A stretch of DNA of 64,000 nucleotides from Megascapheus bottae (GCA_024803745.1 JANJXV010000025.1:13997341-14061340), one strand, 5' to 3'; counted from the first letter of the stretch, positions 43,134 through 54,275 are shown. The notes: a model not told the origin generated them from the letters alone. Numbers and translations are program-made.

Positions 43134-43703
43134 AGAAAAACATTTCTTCTGTATTTTGAGTAGATTATTTAAATCCTAGACTGTTTTCATGACAATTTCA
43201 AAATGGTTTCTTTCCAACTACTTCTATCAGTTAACAGTCCTGCTTGCTCAATGAGAAGCAATTGTTTTGCCAAGTGATGAATGATGACTTAGAGGTTATG
43301 TGATTCAGACCTTTCCATCTTGAGTCCTAAGAGTATTCAGGTTGATGGAAGACTGACCACAGGTTAAAAAGTAGGCATTCCCTATGGTCATGTCACATGC
43401 TACCAGACCACACAGCACATTATATTTTAAATTGTTGATACAGCAAAACGAGATTGCTAGTGGAAATGACAAATCTCTCAGTGTTTTTGTTTCTAGTGGC
43501 AATCTATACAAAGCAGAAAATTGCTCCTAAGTTATATCAACATTAGTTTTGCTTTTAATTTCAAACTAACCTGGATCCAGGTCCCTGAATGAAGGCATGG
43601 TTGAGAACTATAGCTATCTGCACTACCTCCTTAAGGTAGGCTATAACCATGTCACCTACAACAGGTGTCACTTGGAACTTCTGGAGTAGAAACTCATGAC
43701 CAG

Positions 43704-43792
43704 ATTGTGTGTGTGTGTGTGTGTGTGTGCGCCCGCCCGTGCGCCCGTGTGCCCGTGCATGCACGTGCATGCAAGTGTGCACATATGCATAC
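43704..43792. repeat. (GT)n followed by GCCC-rich alternating tract
   Basis: About 12 GT units, then GCGCCCGCCCGTGCGCCCGT and GCATGCACGTGCATGC. Mostly purine-pyrimidine alternation, next to a minus-strand SINE-A. Confidence 0.9.
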
Positions 43793-43944
43793 CCTGGTAC
43801 TGGCTTAAATTCACTAGATTTTGGTGATTAATTGGAGGTAAGAGTCTTACAGACTCTTCTTCCTGGGCAGGCTTCAGACCTTGATCCACAGATCTTAGCC
43901 TCTTGATTAACTAGGATTACAAGTATGAGCCACCAACATCCAGC
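43793..43944 (-). mobile_element. SINE-A, link and left monomer
   Basis: TTTGGTGATTAATTGGAGGT to GATTACAAGTATGAGCCACC; the right monomer is reduced to a few bases. Confidence 0.85.
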
Positions 43945-43968
43945 CAAATTATCTGTGTGGGTGTGAAT

Positions 43969-43994
43969 GAGAGAGAGAGAGGGAGGGAGGGAGG

Positions 43995-44073
<79 letters not shown>

Positions 44074-44083
44074 AGAGAAAGAA
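43969..44083. repeat. (GA)n polypurine tract
   Basis: Over 110 consecutive purines on the plus strand, with a GGGAGGGAGGGAGGGAG insert near the left and AAAGAG units at the right. The mirror-symmetric GA core is the type that can form triplex DNA. Confidence 0.98.
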
Positions 44084-44111
44084 TGAATCCGTGTATGCAT
44101 GCATGTTTGCC

Positions 44112-44252
44112 TGTTTATGCTGGGCCTGTGGCTTGAATTCAGGGCCCAGGTGCTACCACTTGAGTCACAGCGCTACCTGTGACTTATTTGGCGGTGAATT
44201 GGAGTTAAGATACTCATGGACTTTCCTGTTGGGGCTGGCTTTGAACTATGAG
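44112..44252 (-). mobile_element. SINE-A, internally deleted
   Basis: GGCTTGAATTCAGGGCCCAG joins early to GTGCTACCACTTGAGTCACA, deleting ~35 bases of the right monomer. It ends in the left monomer at GGCTTTGAACTATGAGC. Confidence 0.85.
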
Positions 44253-44304
44253 CAGAACTTCAAATCAAATGCTTAACCTTACCCAACCCAGTTTTTCTTT
44301 TTAA

Positions 44305-44490
44305 TTTAATTTGCCCTGAAGCTTGAACTCAGGGCCTGGACACTGTCCTTGAGTTTTCTCAAGGCTATCTCTACCATTTGAGCCACAGCACCACTTCCAG
44401 CCTTTTCTGTGTATGTGGTACCAAGGAATTGAACCCAGGGCTTCATATGTAGCAGTCAAACTCTCTACCACTAGGCCACACTCCGGGACC
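44305..44490 (-). mobile_element. SINE-B, full length
   Basis: GAAGCTTGAACTCAGGGCCT, CTGTGTATGTGGTACCAAGG, CTACCACTAGGCCACACTCC. Confidence 0.94.
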
Positions 44491-44914
44491 CCCAACCCAG
44501 TGTTTTGATAATGAATTGAGACTCCACCAAAATCCAAGTATCTAACAACATACTTAATCTACATGGTTCCATTCTTTCACATCTAAGGCATTAAGATAAT
44601 TGCCTCTTCCTATATTAACTCCTATCAGGTAGCATTGGGATCATAGTCATTTTTTTGCAGCTGATTTGGGAGAAGTTGACCTGAGAAAATCATATTTCGT
44701 TTAGATTTTATGAGATGTGTACTTGTGCTTTACTAGCCTACCCATGGATTTGCTTAGGTACATTCCTCCAGCCCATTATATTGACCACAGTATGGGGTCA
44801 TGATTCAAAGGTACATTATCCAAGATCAAAATAGGTTATAAATGTGTTTCACAACTCCAGGTACTGGAAATGTAGAACTAGCGCAAAGGAAAAACGTTTG
44901 AAATGTGTGCTGTC

Positions 44915-44985
44915 AATGTGAATTAATGCACCTTCTATCTGGCAAATATCATGTAACCCTTGTACTAATTACAATAAAAAAATTG
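44915..44985 (+). mobile_element. Very short L1 3'-end insertion
   Basis: TGTCAATGTGAATTAATGCA, CTTCTATCTGGCAAATATCA, TACTAATTACAATAAAAAAA: only ~65 bases of 3'UTR, nearly identical to the 16.9 and 52.7 kb copies. Confidence 0.78.
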
Positions 44986-45399
44986 GTCTTCGGGAAATAC
45001 TCCTTGTTCATGGGAGATTTAGTTTTCATTTATACCTAATCACAGTTCCTTCTTGTCAGGAATAAACTCCTAGAGCATATCATAAACCATTGATCATTAG
45101 CCATGACTTGCTTGTGATATATATGGAGTGAAGAATGAAGATGTGGACTGAAAGAAGGCGGTGTGATTCTCCTCAACCTAGGTGACGGATATTGGTGCTC
45201 CCCTGGTATCTACTAAAATTTAAAACTCAGTACTGGAATCTGAGTCTGATGTTGGTGAATACCAACTACATCTGAGAATTTGTCTCTTGAATGGAATTTT
45301 CTTTCAAGAAAATGCCTGGGACCATATAAAATGCTAATCAAAATGAACTCCAAGATAGGACACAAGTATGTGTGTGTTTTTTAGTGTCCTATGAGGTTG

Positions 45400-45725
45400 T
45401 TTTCTTTCATTTCTTTTTCCTTTGGCTTATCCCCTGTTGTCTCTGTTTTTGATTTTGGTACTCTGTGTCTTGAATATACATTAATCTCATTTGAGAAAGG
45501 TAAGGAGAATAAAATGGTGAGACAAAGGATAGTGAACCAATGCAACACCAATACTCACAAGACATTATGTTGTACATGAACATTACAACTTTTTGTAGTG
45601 GGGAGTCTGGGGGAAGTGGGAGAAAACAAGGAGGGGGTAACACCGTTTGACATGAAATGTACTCATTACCTAACTTAGGTAACTGTAACTCCTCTGTACA
45701 TCATCTTTACAATAAAATAAATAGC
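45400..45725 (+). mobile_element. L1 3'UTR, second subfamily
   Basis: TACATGAACATTACAACTTT, GGAGTCTGGGGGAAGTGGGA, TACTCATTACCTAACTTAGG, CCTCTGTACATCATCTTTAC and an AATAAAATAAAT tail. It shares the 3' end of 32735-32972. Confidence 0.72.
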
Positions 45726-45879
45726 ATTTACCTGTCTCTATAATTGGACATTTATTTCTGGTTTATGAAATAGATGTAGTTAAATGAAGTGAGATCATAG
45801 AAGAGCTTTGATTATTAAAATATGTAGAAATACAGTTCATAAAATGTCAGCACTAAAAAGTGTTAAAAGAATATAAATC

Positions 45880-46062
45880 TAGGTCGACACTGGTAGCTCA
45901 TACTCATAGTCCTAACCATTCAGGAAGCTGTGATCTTGAAAGTCATGGTTCAAGGTCATCCTAGGCAGAAAAGTCCTTAAGAGTTCACCTCCAAAATAAC
46001 TAACAAAAAGCCTGGCCAGACCTTTGGGTCAAATGGTAGAATACCATCCAAGCAAATTCAAA
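45880..46062 (+). mobile_element. SINE-A, diverged, short 3' end
   Basis: ACTGGTAGCTCATACTCATA, CCTCCAAAATAACTAACAAA, right-monomer GGTCAAATGGTAGAATACC. Confidence 0.75.
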
Positions 46063-46309
46063 TATGTAAGTTTTTGATGGACCCATACATTTTTTGCATG
46101 TATTTATTTAATACCTACCATACATTTAAAGAAGTCACACATTTTCTTCTTTTAATTCACTTAAGTGACATCAGTCAAAGTATAGAATGTAATGGGATTG
46201 CAAGGCATGGATATTACAAGCAGTTATTGAATTTTCCAAAGTTATTGAATCATATGGACTCAACATTGTCATGATAAAGCTCAGTTTGAAGTTTGGAAAT
46301 AATGGGAAA

Positions 46310-46312
<3 letters not shown>

Positions 46313-46349
<37 letters not shown>
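46313..46349. repeat. (TA)n microsatellite
   Basis: About 18 TA units. Confidence 0.98.
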
Positions 46350-46350
<1 letters not shown>

Positions 46351-46919
46351 CTTATATAACCCAGATGCCACATTTCTCTTTCTAGGCAAATTAAAATTGT
46401 TGTTTTATCAAATACCAGCTACCAAACTATTGTTTTGATATTTCTCTGTGAAATTTTTTGGTTAGCTGAGTCATTTTCAAATGCCTTGGTTGTTTTAACC
46501 CGGAATTTTCAGCACCTCTAAATTCCATATATTCAACAACTATGTTATATGCTGTAGACTGGTGATTGAGAAGTGTGAAAAAGAAAAAGAATCCCCTGCT
46601 CTCCTATCTGAGCCATCCAATAAAATGAGAAGTGGTGGGTAGGCACTTACAGAGCCTTTTATAGCAGAACCGTAGGGACAGATCTTTTGATGGGAAGGGA
46701 ATAAAAATTTAACAGCATATTTGTTACAGATTGCAATACTTCTTCCCTGAACTGCAAAGCCCAGTAGCTTCATTGCCAGAAATTAGAGTTATCCTTGAAC
46801 TATTACATCATGTCACAAAAGGAGTGGTGGTGAAGGGGGTACGTAAAACAAGGAGAAAAAAGTTGGACAGAAATTTTCCTCCTGGAATATGTGGGGACTG
46901 TACAAGGCTTTAGCCACAG

Positions 46920-47440
46920 GTTCCTGATGATGGAAATGGAGTTGCTGAACATGAAGATAATTTCAGCACCCCACAATTATGTGCCTAATTAAAATTAAGA
47001 AATTAGAACACAGTTAAAAGGAATAATATTTTGCTCACAGCTAATTTCATTAAAGTATTAATGAACAGGACTCTTTTTTTATGGCCAGAGGGCAACCACT
47101 TTCTACAGAGTACTTCCATGCTCACTAATTTATTCATGCATGAAAAACAATCCAATGAGAAATGAGGGAGCTGAGAACTGCTGGTCCTAATTAAAATATT
47201 TAAAACACCATGTCTATTTTCTTCCATCTAGCCAAATACCTAAGCTAGAGCCAGCATGGTGCCAATTAACATAGAAAAAGCAAACAGAAAACACCCGTGG
47301 TTTCTGATTAAAGTGCACATTATTGTACCATGCAATAAATATATTGTTCGGCACATGTATGTAAATGTTTAATTAACCCATGTCTAAATCTCAGCAACAT
47401 TAAAAAATTGATACTTTAATCCCTAAACAAGTGACAATCT
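46920..47440. other. Strong conserved-noncoding / enhancer candidate
   Basis: Many homeodomain cores in repeat-free sequence: GTGCCTAATTAAAATTAAG, CACAGCTAATTTCATTAAAG, GTCCTAATTAAAATATTTAA, GTGCCAATTAACATAG, TTCTGATTAAAGTGC, ATGTTTAATTAACCC. At least six TAATT/AATTA cores in ~450 bases. Confidence 0.55.
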
Positions 47441-47700
47441 GCGTAGGGAGAGACATTTACTTATTTATCACAGTCTTTTATTCAAACATAAGTTGAAACA
47501 GTTATGAGCGAGGGAAAGACTGGGAGAGGATTCTCTGCTTGGCAGACTTTCCTTCAGATAGTGGGAGATTGTTAATCGCCAAAGACTTGTGAAAGGAACT
47601 AGGTTAGCCTCAGGTGCTATGAAATTTTTCATTAATAATGTAAGAGGAAGTCCGGATGTGAACCCATTTGTCAGTCTGGATACCAATGACAACAACAGCA

Positions 47701-47750
47701 CAGACACACACGCGCACACACACACATACCACCACCACCACCACCACACA
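47701..47750. repeat. (CA)n and (CAC)n simple repeat
   Basis: CACACGCGCACACACACACA, then ACC repeated seven times. Confidence 0.93.
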
Positions 47751-47997
47751 TCTCTTTGTTATGTACTTATCTGTCTGTTGAACAAACTCCAAATGTGTAC
47801 TTTCTGGGGGAGCATGGTTGGAGAGAGAGGCCTGGAATTCTGAGAAGTCAAAAGATTTGAACACCTCACAAGTGTCTGTACTTTATCAATATGTTCAAAG
47901 CAGTTGCAAAATGAGTTATTTCTGTTATTTATCATGTGTATTTGTGTGTTGCATGCATATGTGTGTGTATGTGTGCGGCATACATTCTTGTGTGCGG

Positions 47998-48212
47998 CAG
48001 TATTGGGACTTGAACTCAGGGCCTCACGCTCTTGCTGGGCATTTTCATTCATGACTGGTATTCTTGAACCACACCTCCAGTCCAGTTTTTTTTGCCGGCT
48101 AATTAAATGCAGAAACTCTTGGACTTTTCTGTCTGAGCTAGTTTTGAACCCGAATCCTGGCTCAGCCTCTTGACTAGTGAAGATAACAGGTGTAAGCTAC
48201 CAGTAGCCAGTT
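47998..48212 (-). mobile_element. SINE-A, diverged
   Basis: GGACTTGAACTCAGGGCCTC, GAACCACACCTCCAGTCCAG, link GCCGGCTAATTAAATGCAG, left-monomer end GATAACAGGTGTAAGCTACC. The upstream TGTG-rich stretch (47937-47995) lies in the tail position. Confidence 0.85.
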
Positions 48213-48239
48213 AGTTAATTCTATCTTGACAGTGCTACA

Positions 48240-48370
48240 CGGCAGGTTGAGGAGGGAACGGCAAGGCATGGAGGAGTGAAGTGACGTGGGAAGGTCACAT
48301 AGCACATACCCGGTCCCGCACTCGAATCCACGTTCCTCAGAGCTCACATCATTCTACATAGTACATCAGT
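48240..48370 (+). mobile_element. MIR fragment
   Basis: GGAAGGTCACATAGCACATA, CCCGCACTCGAATCCACG: the MIR 'GGTCACACAGC...GGATTCGAACCC' segment. Confidence 0.6.
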
Positions 48371-48734
48371 GAGGACAGATGCCAATTTTCTACTTACATG
48401 GGAGAGAAGAAAATATTGAGAAATCTAATCACTAACCTTTTGGGGCACTGAAAAATTATCTTTTGCTTTTGAGCTTTTCCTTGGAGGTGGGAATTAGTGA
48501 ACTAGTTTTCATCTTTCTGAAGTTTCTCAATGGTTTCCAGCATCTAAATATATTGGAATTTTTAACTAAGATCTTAGAAATCTCTTATCCAGAGGGTTCA
48601 AAATGTTTGTTGCAGTAGAAGCTTTTTATTGCCACTCAAAAGTAATCTTTTCATGAAACACTAATGTATTTACTTAAATAAAAGCAGAGCCTCCTGACGG
48701 AGGCTGGGCCACTGCCCCATCAAAGCCTTTATTA

Positions 48735-48855
48735 AACAGCTGGAGGAACTGAAGGCCAGAGAGGTGAAGACATGAAATAATACATATGAAACATGGTAGC
48801 AGACGCAGAATATACCCACAGTAACCTTGACCCTTTGCTCAGTGCTCTTACCATA
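48735..48855 (+). mobile_element. MIR-like fragment
   Basis: GGAGGAACTGAAGGCCAGAG followed by AGGTGAAGACATG resembles 'GGAAACTGAGGCCCAGAGAGGTTAAG'. Confidence 0.55.
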
Positions 48856-48989
48856 GCATTATGATTCCTGACCAACTAAGCCACATGGAAAGGTCCAGAG
48901 CCAAGCAAGTATGAAAATATTTGATACAGGAATATACATAGCCATAAGGCAGGTCAAGCTGATATACAAAGCAAGAGTTATGATGTTGA

Positions 48990-49055
48990 ATATTGAGCTC
49001 AGGGTCTGGTCCTTGTGGGGCAAGGCCTCTCCCAACTGAGCCATTCCCCCCAAGC
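48990..49055 (-). mobile_element. Old ID-like monomer
   Basis: ATTGAGCTCAGGGTCTGGTC ... CCCAACTGAGCCATTCCCCC resembles the reversed ID head. Confidence 0.5.
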
Positions 49056-49129
49056 TCAAAGGCTGGAGTTGAGATCTGAAAGTAAGAGGCTTAAGAAAGA
49101 GGTTTGACTCTGACATGTCATAACAGACT

Positions 49130-49250
49130 CTTTAATTTACTTTCGTGGACTTCAGATTCCTCATCTGCAAATGGCACTACTAGCTCATGAGATTTTACTC
49201 AGGACTGAATAAGAATCAGGGAGTATGTCATTACAAAAAGGACTTTTATG
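49130..49250 (-). mobile_element. MIR fragment
   Basis: GACTTCAGATTCCTCATCTG, CAAATGGCACTACTAGCTCA follows reversed MIR order. Confidence 0.6.
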
Positions 49251-49419
49251 TTACAATACAGTTCAGTTGCTCGTTTGTTTTATTTCTGCCATTGCACTCT
49301 GAGCAGTGTTCCAAGATAATGTGTTTTACTATCTGTTTATCTTCAGTGACTGTTCTGAGTTAGTGCTCGATTAATACTGGGTGATGATGTTGGACTGGAT
49401 AACAATGGTAATAATGCCT

Positions 49420-49800
49420 AAGGTATGCCCATCATTTGTTTACTATGTGTTAAACATAATACTAGACATATGACATTATTTGGTCCTGATAACAACCTCA
49501 TTAGACTGACACTATTATTGTTCCTGTTGTACAACTAGACAACAGAAAGGTAAAAGTAGGCTGGGAGTTTGGCCTAGTGGTTGAGTGCTTGTCTAGCATA
49601 CACAAAGACCCAGGTTCAATTCCTCAGTACCACATACATAGAAAAAAGCCGGAAGTGGTGCTGAGGCTCAAGTGGTAGAGTGCTAGCCTTGAGAAAGTCC
49701 AAGGACAGTGCTCAGGCCCTGAGCTTAAGCCCATGACTAGCAAAAAAAAAAATATGTAAAAGTGATTTACTTACCTACAGTTCCAGAACTAATACGTTGT
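49420..49800 (+). mobile_element. MIR interrupted by a SINE-B
   Basis: TTTGTTTACTATGTGTTAAAC and CCTGATAACAACCTCATTAG ... TTGTACAACTAGACAACAG, then after the SINE GTGATTTACTTACCTACAG. The two halves are in MIR register, so this old element was split by the SINE-B at 49560. Confidence 0.6.
49560..49752 (+). mobile_element. SINE-B, near consensus
   Basis: GGAGTTTGGCCTAGTGGTTG, B box GGTTCAATTCCTCAG, right monomer to CATGACTAGCAAAAAAAA. Flanks GTAAAAGT on both sides are a short target duplication. Confidence 0.95.
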
Positions 49801-52390
49801 AGAAGAAGCATCCGTATTGATATGATCAGATCTAAGCCTATGCTTTTAATGGCTAAGCTCTTTAAAAACAACAAATTGGAGTGACACATACTTATCATTT
49901 GAGGGAAATGTCATAGATGGAAAAGCAGGTAAAACACATTGGACATCCACTGTAAAACATGAAATGGAAAATTTTGTTCTCAGTGCTTGTTTTAGCATGG
50001 AGAGATGACTAGAGAACAATCTTCCTAGGCTGGAGAAACTCTAAGGATGGCTTTGTAGTGATGTACACCATCTACTTGAATGATCAAGACCTTTCTTCTG
50101 GTTCAGTGTATCTATAAGAGAAAGACTTTCAAGTGCACAGCAACCAAAAGGCAAGAGAAATCTAAAGAATGGGCAGGAAGATGGGAAAAGCAAGCACATA
50201 GTTCACTGTGCACCAAGAATTATCTCCACAGGCAACAGCCCTGGTGTTCTCATTTCTAAGTGTAATTATAAACTGGAAAAGCCATGTTCAATATGTATAT
50301 GACCACATGCAGGTGAACTGGGTCATTTCTCACAATTTTGCCATTGAATCACTGTCTAAAGATTCAAGAAAGGTTACAGATATTCAATAGTGAGGTAGCC
50401 ATTCAGGATTAACTTTCTGGATCATGTCTTAGACATTTTCAGGTGACTTCTTTGGGATTCAGTTTTGATTCGTGGTCAGAAACTGCACGGACCACTGGTC
50501 TAACCCTATGTGGTATTCTTCATGAGTGTTTGGAGTTCAATAAAGAATTAATAATTATGTTACTATACACAGTTTTTTTTAAAAAGAAAAATGGTGCTGT
50601 TGATTGAACCAGAATTTCACATAGATTAAGTGTGCATTCTGACACAGATCTACACACCAGCTCCAGATTCTCTTTGAAGGCAAATGTTCTGTATCAGCAG
50701 AAGCTTTGGTGATTATAGTGTTCAGGTACTGAGTAGATTTCCAGGAAATAGCTAATATCCCATCATTATTTTTCCTTACAACTTATCTACATCACATCAG
50801 ACTTCTCAGTTGATTGAGTCTGAAGTACTCTTATTAAATACATTTTCTTATACTGTACTAAGATGCAAGTTAATATTTCAAAAATTTTCTACTCTGAAAT
50901 AGCCAGTATGAGATAATAGGATTATTTTCCACCAGAATATATGCTCATTTTTAATTCTCTTTCCATAAGCAAGTTTGGTTTTTAAATTTTTCACTTTAGA
51001 GAAAGAAAAAATAAATAAAAAGCAACAAAGCAGATCTCCAAGACAGAGGCTACATTTTTATGCATCTTTAACCAGATAAATATTAGTCCTCCTCGGAACT
51101 GGAGTAGCTACTCTGAAGAATGGAAACTTGCTGCGTTCTCAATATGCAGATATCCTGTTGTCATAGATCCCGATAGTAATGAACAACTTCTCAATATTTA
51201 ATAAGGCTGGCATTCCTATCCCGAGGCGGAGAGCAGAGACAGTTGGTAGCCAGCTACTAACTGACCATTAAAATACAGACTCTCTATAAAATGTGCTTCT
51301 CACACAGGTTACATCACCTGCAGTGGCCAGAAGAGAATTGGCAGGGATGGTTAGCAGGCTCAGTATTTTTTTAAAAAAAGGCCACAATAGAATCTTGTTT
51401 TATGGCAGGGTTTAGAAAGCAAAGCAGGGAGTGAAGCCCACAATCAGCCCTTCTCTTTGCAATGTTTTTCACGCCAAGAACTGTCAAACAAGTAGGAATA
51501 GGAAACTGACCATAAGGTTTTTCCAGTGTAGAAGATTGAATCTGTCTGGAACTCTGTCTTTTCCTTCTTTCCAGCTTGTTTGCTTACTGGAGTGTTTTTT
51601 GTTTGTCTCATGTGTAACTGTACAAGTATAAATATTTTGCAACCATAATGCTTACTAATTGGGCCAACATGCCCTTGATTCAGAGCAATGATATTTGAGA
51701 ATTTTAACATTTAGTGGTATTTTTAAATTCAAGAAGCAAAAACTAATGTTAGTGTGATTACATGGAAATTCAGGAAATCAGTAATACCATTAGATTGTTT
51801 CCTGAACAACAGAAAAGCTAAGACAATGAGTTCTCCTTGCTCTTATTAGCATCTAAGCTAAGGCATTTGGCTGTAACCATAATTCCAGGTTAATATTAAT
51901 ATTCTTATGATCATATTAAACATATGGTTTTAAAATTCTTGAGTAGGTCACCCACACCGCTTGTTATTATTTCATGAGATATGTTTACCTCTTATCCTCT
52001 TTCCACAACAACAATAGGAATTATGTTTTTGAGCCCACTTTCATAAAGAAGAGAAAAACTTTCTTAATCATTTCAGGAGATCAAGTGCATTCATAAAATA
52101 ACAGGAAAATGATAAAGATGGGTAATTAGTATCCCAGTAGATGCTATCTTTCTCCTCTTCTTTTAGCAGTGTCTTGACTCAAATCCATACTCCAGTCAAC
52201 TAAAAAGCAACTTCATATTCCTTTAATCATTGAACCCATTCATCCTTTGTTCTGTAGGAGACAAAGCTAGGACTGAACTTTGAATCAGATTCAAGGCCCT
52301 TATGAGAACTTTTTGGGTAAATAGGATAATAGAACTTAAAGGTTCTTGATTAGAATTTCTATTATGAATGCTATTGATTATGGCACTTAA
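49800..52390. other. 2.6 kb with no young repeat or gene seen
   Basis: Only a decayed ID-like piece on the minus strand (50585-50670, TTGATTGAACCAGAATTTCA) was noted. No open frame above about 90 codons. Confidence 0.5.
51000..51320. other. Strong conserved-noncoding / enhancer candidate
   Basis: ACATTTTTATGCATCTTTAA, CCTCCTCGGAACTGGAG, TAGATCCCGATAGTAATG, CAATATTTAATAAGGC and TCCCGAGGCGGAGAGC. It keeps several CpGs within an otherwise CpG-poor, repeat-free region. Confidence 0.5.
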
Positions 52391-52455
52391 ATTGTTTGTG
52401 TGTGTATGTGCGAGTGCACATACACACTCACTCACCCACTCACTTGTGCCTGCCT

Positions 52456-52580
52456 ATCTTGGGGCTTGAACTTTGGCCTGGGCACTGTCTCTGAGCTCTT
52501 TTGCTCAAGGCTAGTGTTCTACTACTTGAGCCACAGCTCTACTTGCAGATTTTTGCTGGTTAATGGGAGATAAGAGTTCC
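52456..52580 (-). mobile_element. SINE-A right monomer and link
   Basis: GGGGCTTGAACTTTGGCCTG to GCTGGTTAATGGGAGATAAG; left monomer absent. TGTG/CACA-rich sequence (52395-52450) lies at the tail. Confidence 0.88.
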
Positions 52581-52697
52581 TTTCATTTGTCTTATTTTAG
52601 TCTAAGACTGAAATAAGCTGTTGAGCTGCTGCTGAAGGATGCTAAAGAATGCATTTTTAAACCATCACTATAGAAAATACCCTCAAATGATATGGGA

Positions 52698-52848
52698 TAA
52701 TGGGTACCAAGACATGTAAAAGGGTATCAATGTATGTGAATTAATGCACCTTCTATCTGGCAAATATCATGTAACCCTTTTACTAATTACAATAAAAAAA
52801 TAAAAAAAATAAAACAACGACAACAACAAAAAACCAAAACAACAAAAA
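52698..52848 (+). mobile_element. Short L1 3'-end insertion with target duplications
   Basis: Perfect 13-base duplications AAATGATATGGGA at 52685-52697 and 52849-52861 bound the insertion. It holds ~95 bases of L1 3'UTR (GTACCAAGACATG, GGGTATCAATGTATGTG, TACTAATTACAAT) and a ~55-base A-rich tail with AACAACGACAACAAC units. Confidence 0.92.
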
Positions 52849-53204
52849 AAATGATATGGGAGGTTATACTAATCCAGGAAATGAAGCTATAAAATTTAAT
52901 CTCATGTGCATAATCAGGTTTGAATATGCTGAAGAATTATGTGAGGAAGGAAGGCGGCACAAATTCTTCACTACTGTGATAAATAATACACAGTAGTATA
53001 TAAGGGCTCCATTTTTCTTAATCCCCTGTGCAACACCTGTTACCTGGTTCTTAACTAGTAATACTTCAGTTGGTGTGAGGCAGTACATTGCTGTAGCTTT
53101 GATTTGCATTGCTCTTATGATGACTAGTGTTGAACACTTACTCATATACTTGGTGATCATTTGTATGCCATCTTTGGAGAAATGTGATCAAACCCTTTGC
53201 CTCT

Positions 53205-53430
53205 TTTTTTTTGTCAGTTGTGGGGCTTGAACTCTGGGCCTGGGTGCTGTCCCTGAGCTCTTCAGCTCAAGGCTACTGCCCTACTCCTTGAGCCACATCA
53301 CCACTTCCAGTTCTCTAGTGATTAATTGGAGATAATAGTCTCATGGACTTTACTGCCTGGGCTAACTTTGAACTCAGATCTCAAGCTCCCGAGTAGCTAG
53401 GAATACAGGTGTGAGTCCTGTGCCTGGCTT
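53205..53430 (-). mobile_element. SINE-A, full length, inserted in L1
   Basis: GGGGCTTGAACTCTGGGCCT to GTAGCTAGGAATACAGGTGT; near consensus. Confidence 0.94.
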
Positions 53431-53507
53431 CCTTTGCCTATTTTTAATCAGGCAACTTATTTAATTATTTTGCTATTGAGCTGCATAAGATTCTTATGTT
53501 ATTTTTC

Positions 53508-53895
53508 TTTTTTCTTTTTTTTTGTCATGGAGCTTGAACTCTGGCCTGGGCACTGGCCCTGAGCTCTACAGCTCAAGCCTACACCTGAGCCATAGCCCCA
53601 CTTCCTGTGTTCTAGTGATTAATTGGAGATAAGAATCTCTCAGGGGTGGGGGTGAGGGGAAGGAAATGGGGACCAAAACATGAGAAAGGGTATCAATGTT
53701 TGTGAAGTAATGCACCTTCTATCTGGTGAATATAATGTAACCTTCTATTAATTACAATAAAAATTATATGAAAAAAGAGTCTCTCAGCTTTGTATTGCCT
53801 GGCTTTGTATTGCCAGGGCTGGCTTTGAACTTGATCCTCAGATCTCAGCCTCCTGAATGGCTAGGATTATAGGCATGAGCCACTGCACCTGGCTC
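53508..53895 (-). mobile_element. SINE-A inserted in L1 and itself split
   Basis: Right monomer and link at 53520-53643 (GGAGCTTGAACTCTGGCCTG ... TAATTGGAGATAAGAATC); left monomer at 53788-53895 (GGCTGGCTTTGAACTTGATC to TATAGGCATGAGCCACTGCA). A short L1 tail separates them. The word TTTGTATTGCC is doubled at 53790-53815. Confidence 0.92.
53644..53774 (+). mobile_element. Short L1 3'-end insertion inside SINE-A
   Basis: GGACCAAAACATGAGAAAGG, GCACCTTCTATCTGGTGAAT, ATTAATTACAATAAAAATT. Flanks AAGAATCTCTCAG (53631-53643) and AAGAGTCTCTCAG (53775-53787) are a 13-base target duplication with one difference. Confidence 0.92.
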
Positions 53896-54045
53896 TTATA
53901 TTATTTTTCATATTAACTTTTCAGATAAATGATTTGCACACATTTTTACTCTCTCTGTTGACTATCTTTTTGCTGTTTGGATTGTTTACGAGGCAGGAGT
54001 TTTTTAGTTTGGTATAGTTCCACTTGTCTATTTTTGGTTTCTACT

Positions 54046-54275
54046 TATAGAAGCAGAAAATGGAATTATGGTGCAAGGGATTACAGGTACAGACAGATGG
54101 GAAATTGCTGTTCAGTGGCTATCATGTTTTGGTTGTACAAGATGTATATGTTCTAGAAATCTGTACACCATGGAGTCTGTAGTTAACAATATGTTCTAAT
54201 TGTGCAATTTAAAATATTAGAAGATAATTTTCAGACTTCATGTTGTATTTCAATTACACACACACAGACACTCTA
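54046..54275 (+). mobile_element. Old L1 3'UTR in opposite orientation to the fragment before it
   Basis: GGAAATTGCTGTTCAGTGGC, TGGTTGTACAAGATGTATAT and GTACACCATGGAGTCTGTAGT resemble an old-type L1 3'UTR ('...GTTTCAGTTTTACAAGATG...'). Together with 52950-54045 it forms the head-to-head arrangement of a 5'-inverted L1. Confidence 0.55.

Larger units (their letters stand above)
52950..54045 (-). mobile_element. Old L1 ORF2/3'UTR fragment, split by two SINE-A
   Basis: TTGGTGTGAGGCAGTACATT, TTTGATTTGCATTGCTCTTA and AGAAATGTGATCAAACCCTT (reversed L1). It continues after the first SINE (ATTATTTTGCTATTGAGCTG) and after the second (CTCTCTGTTGACTATCTTTT, TTGTCTATTTTTGG types). Confidence 0.8.
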
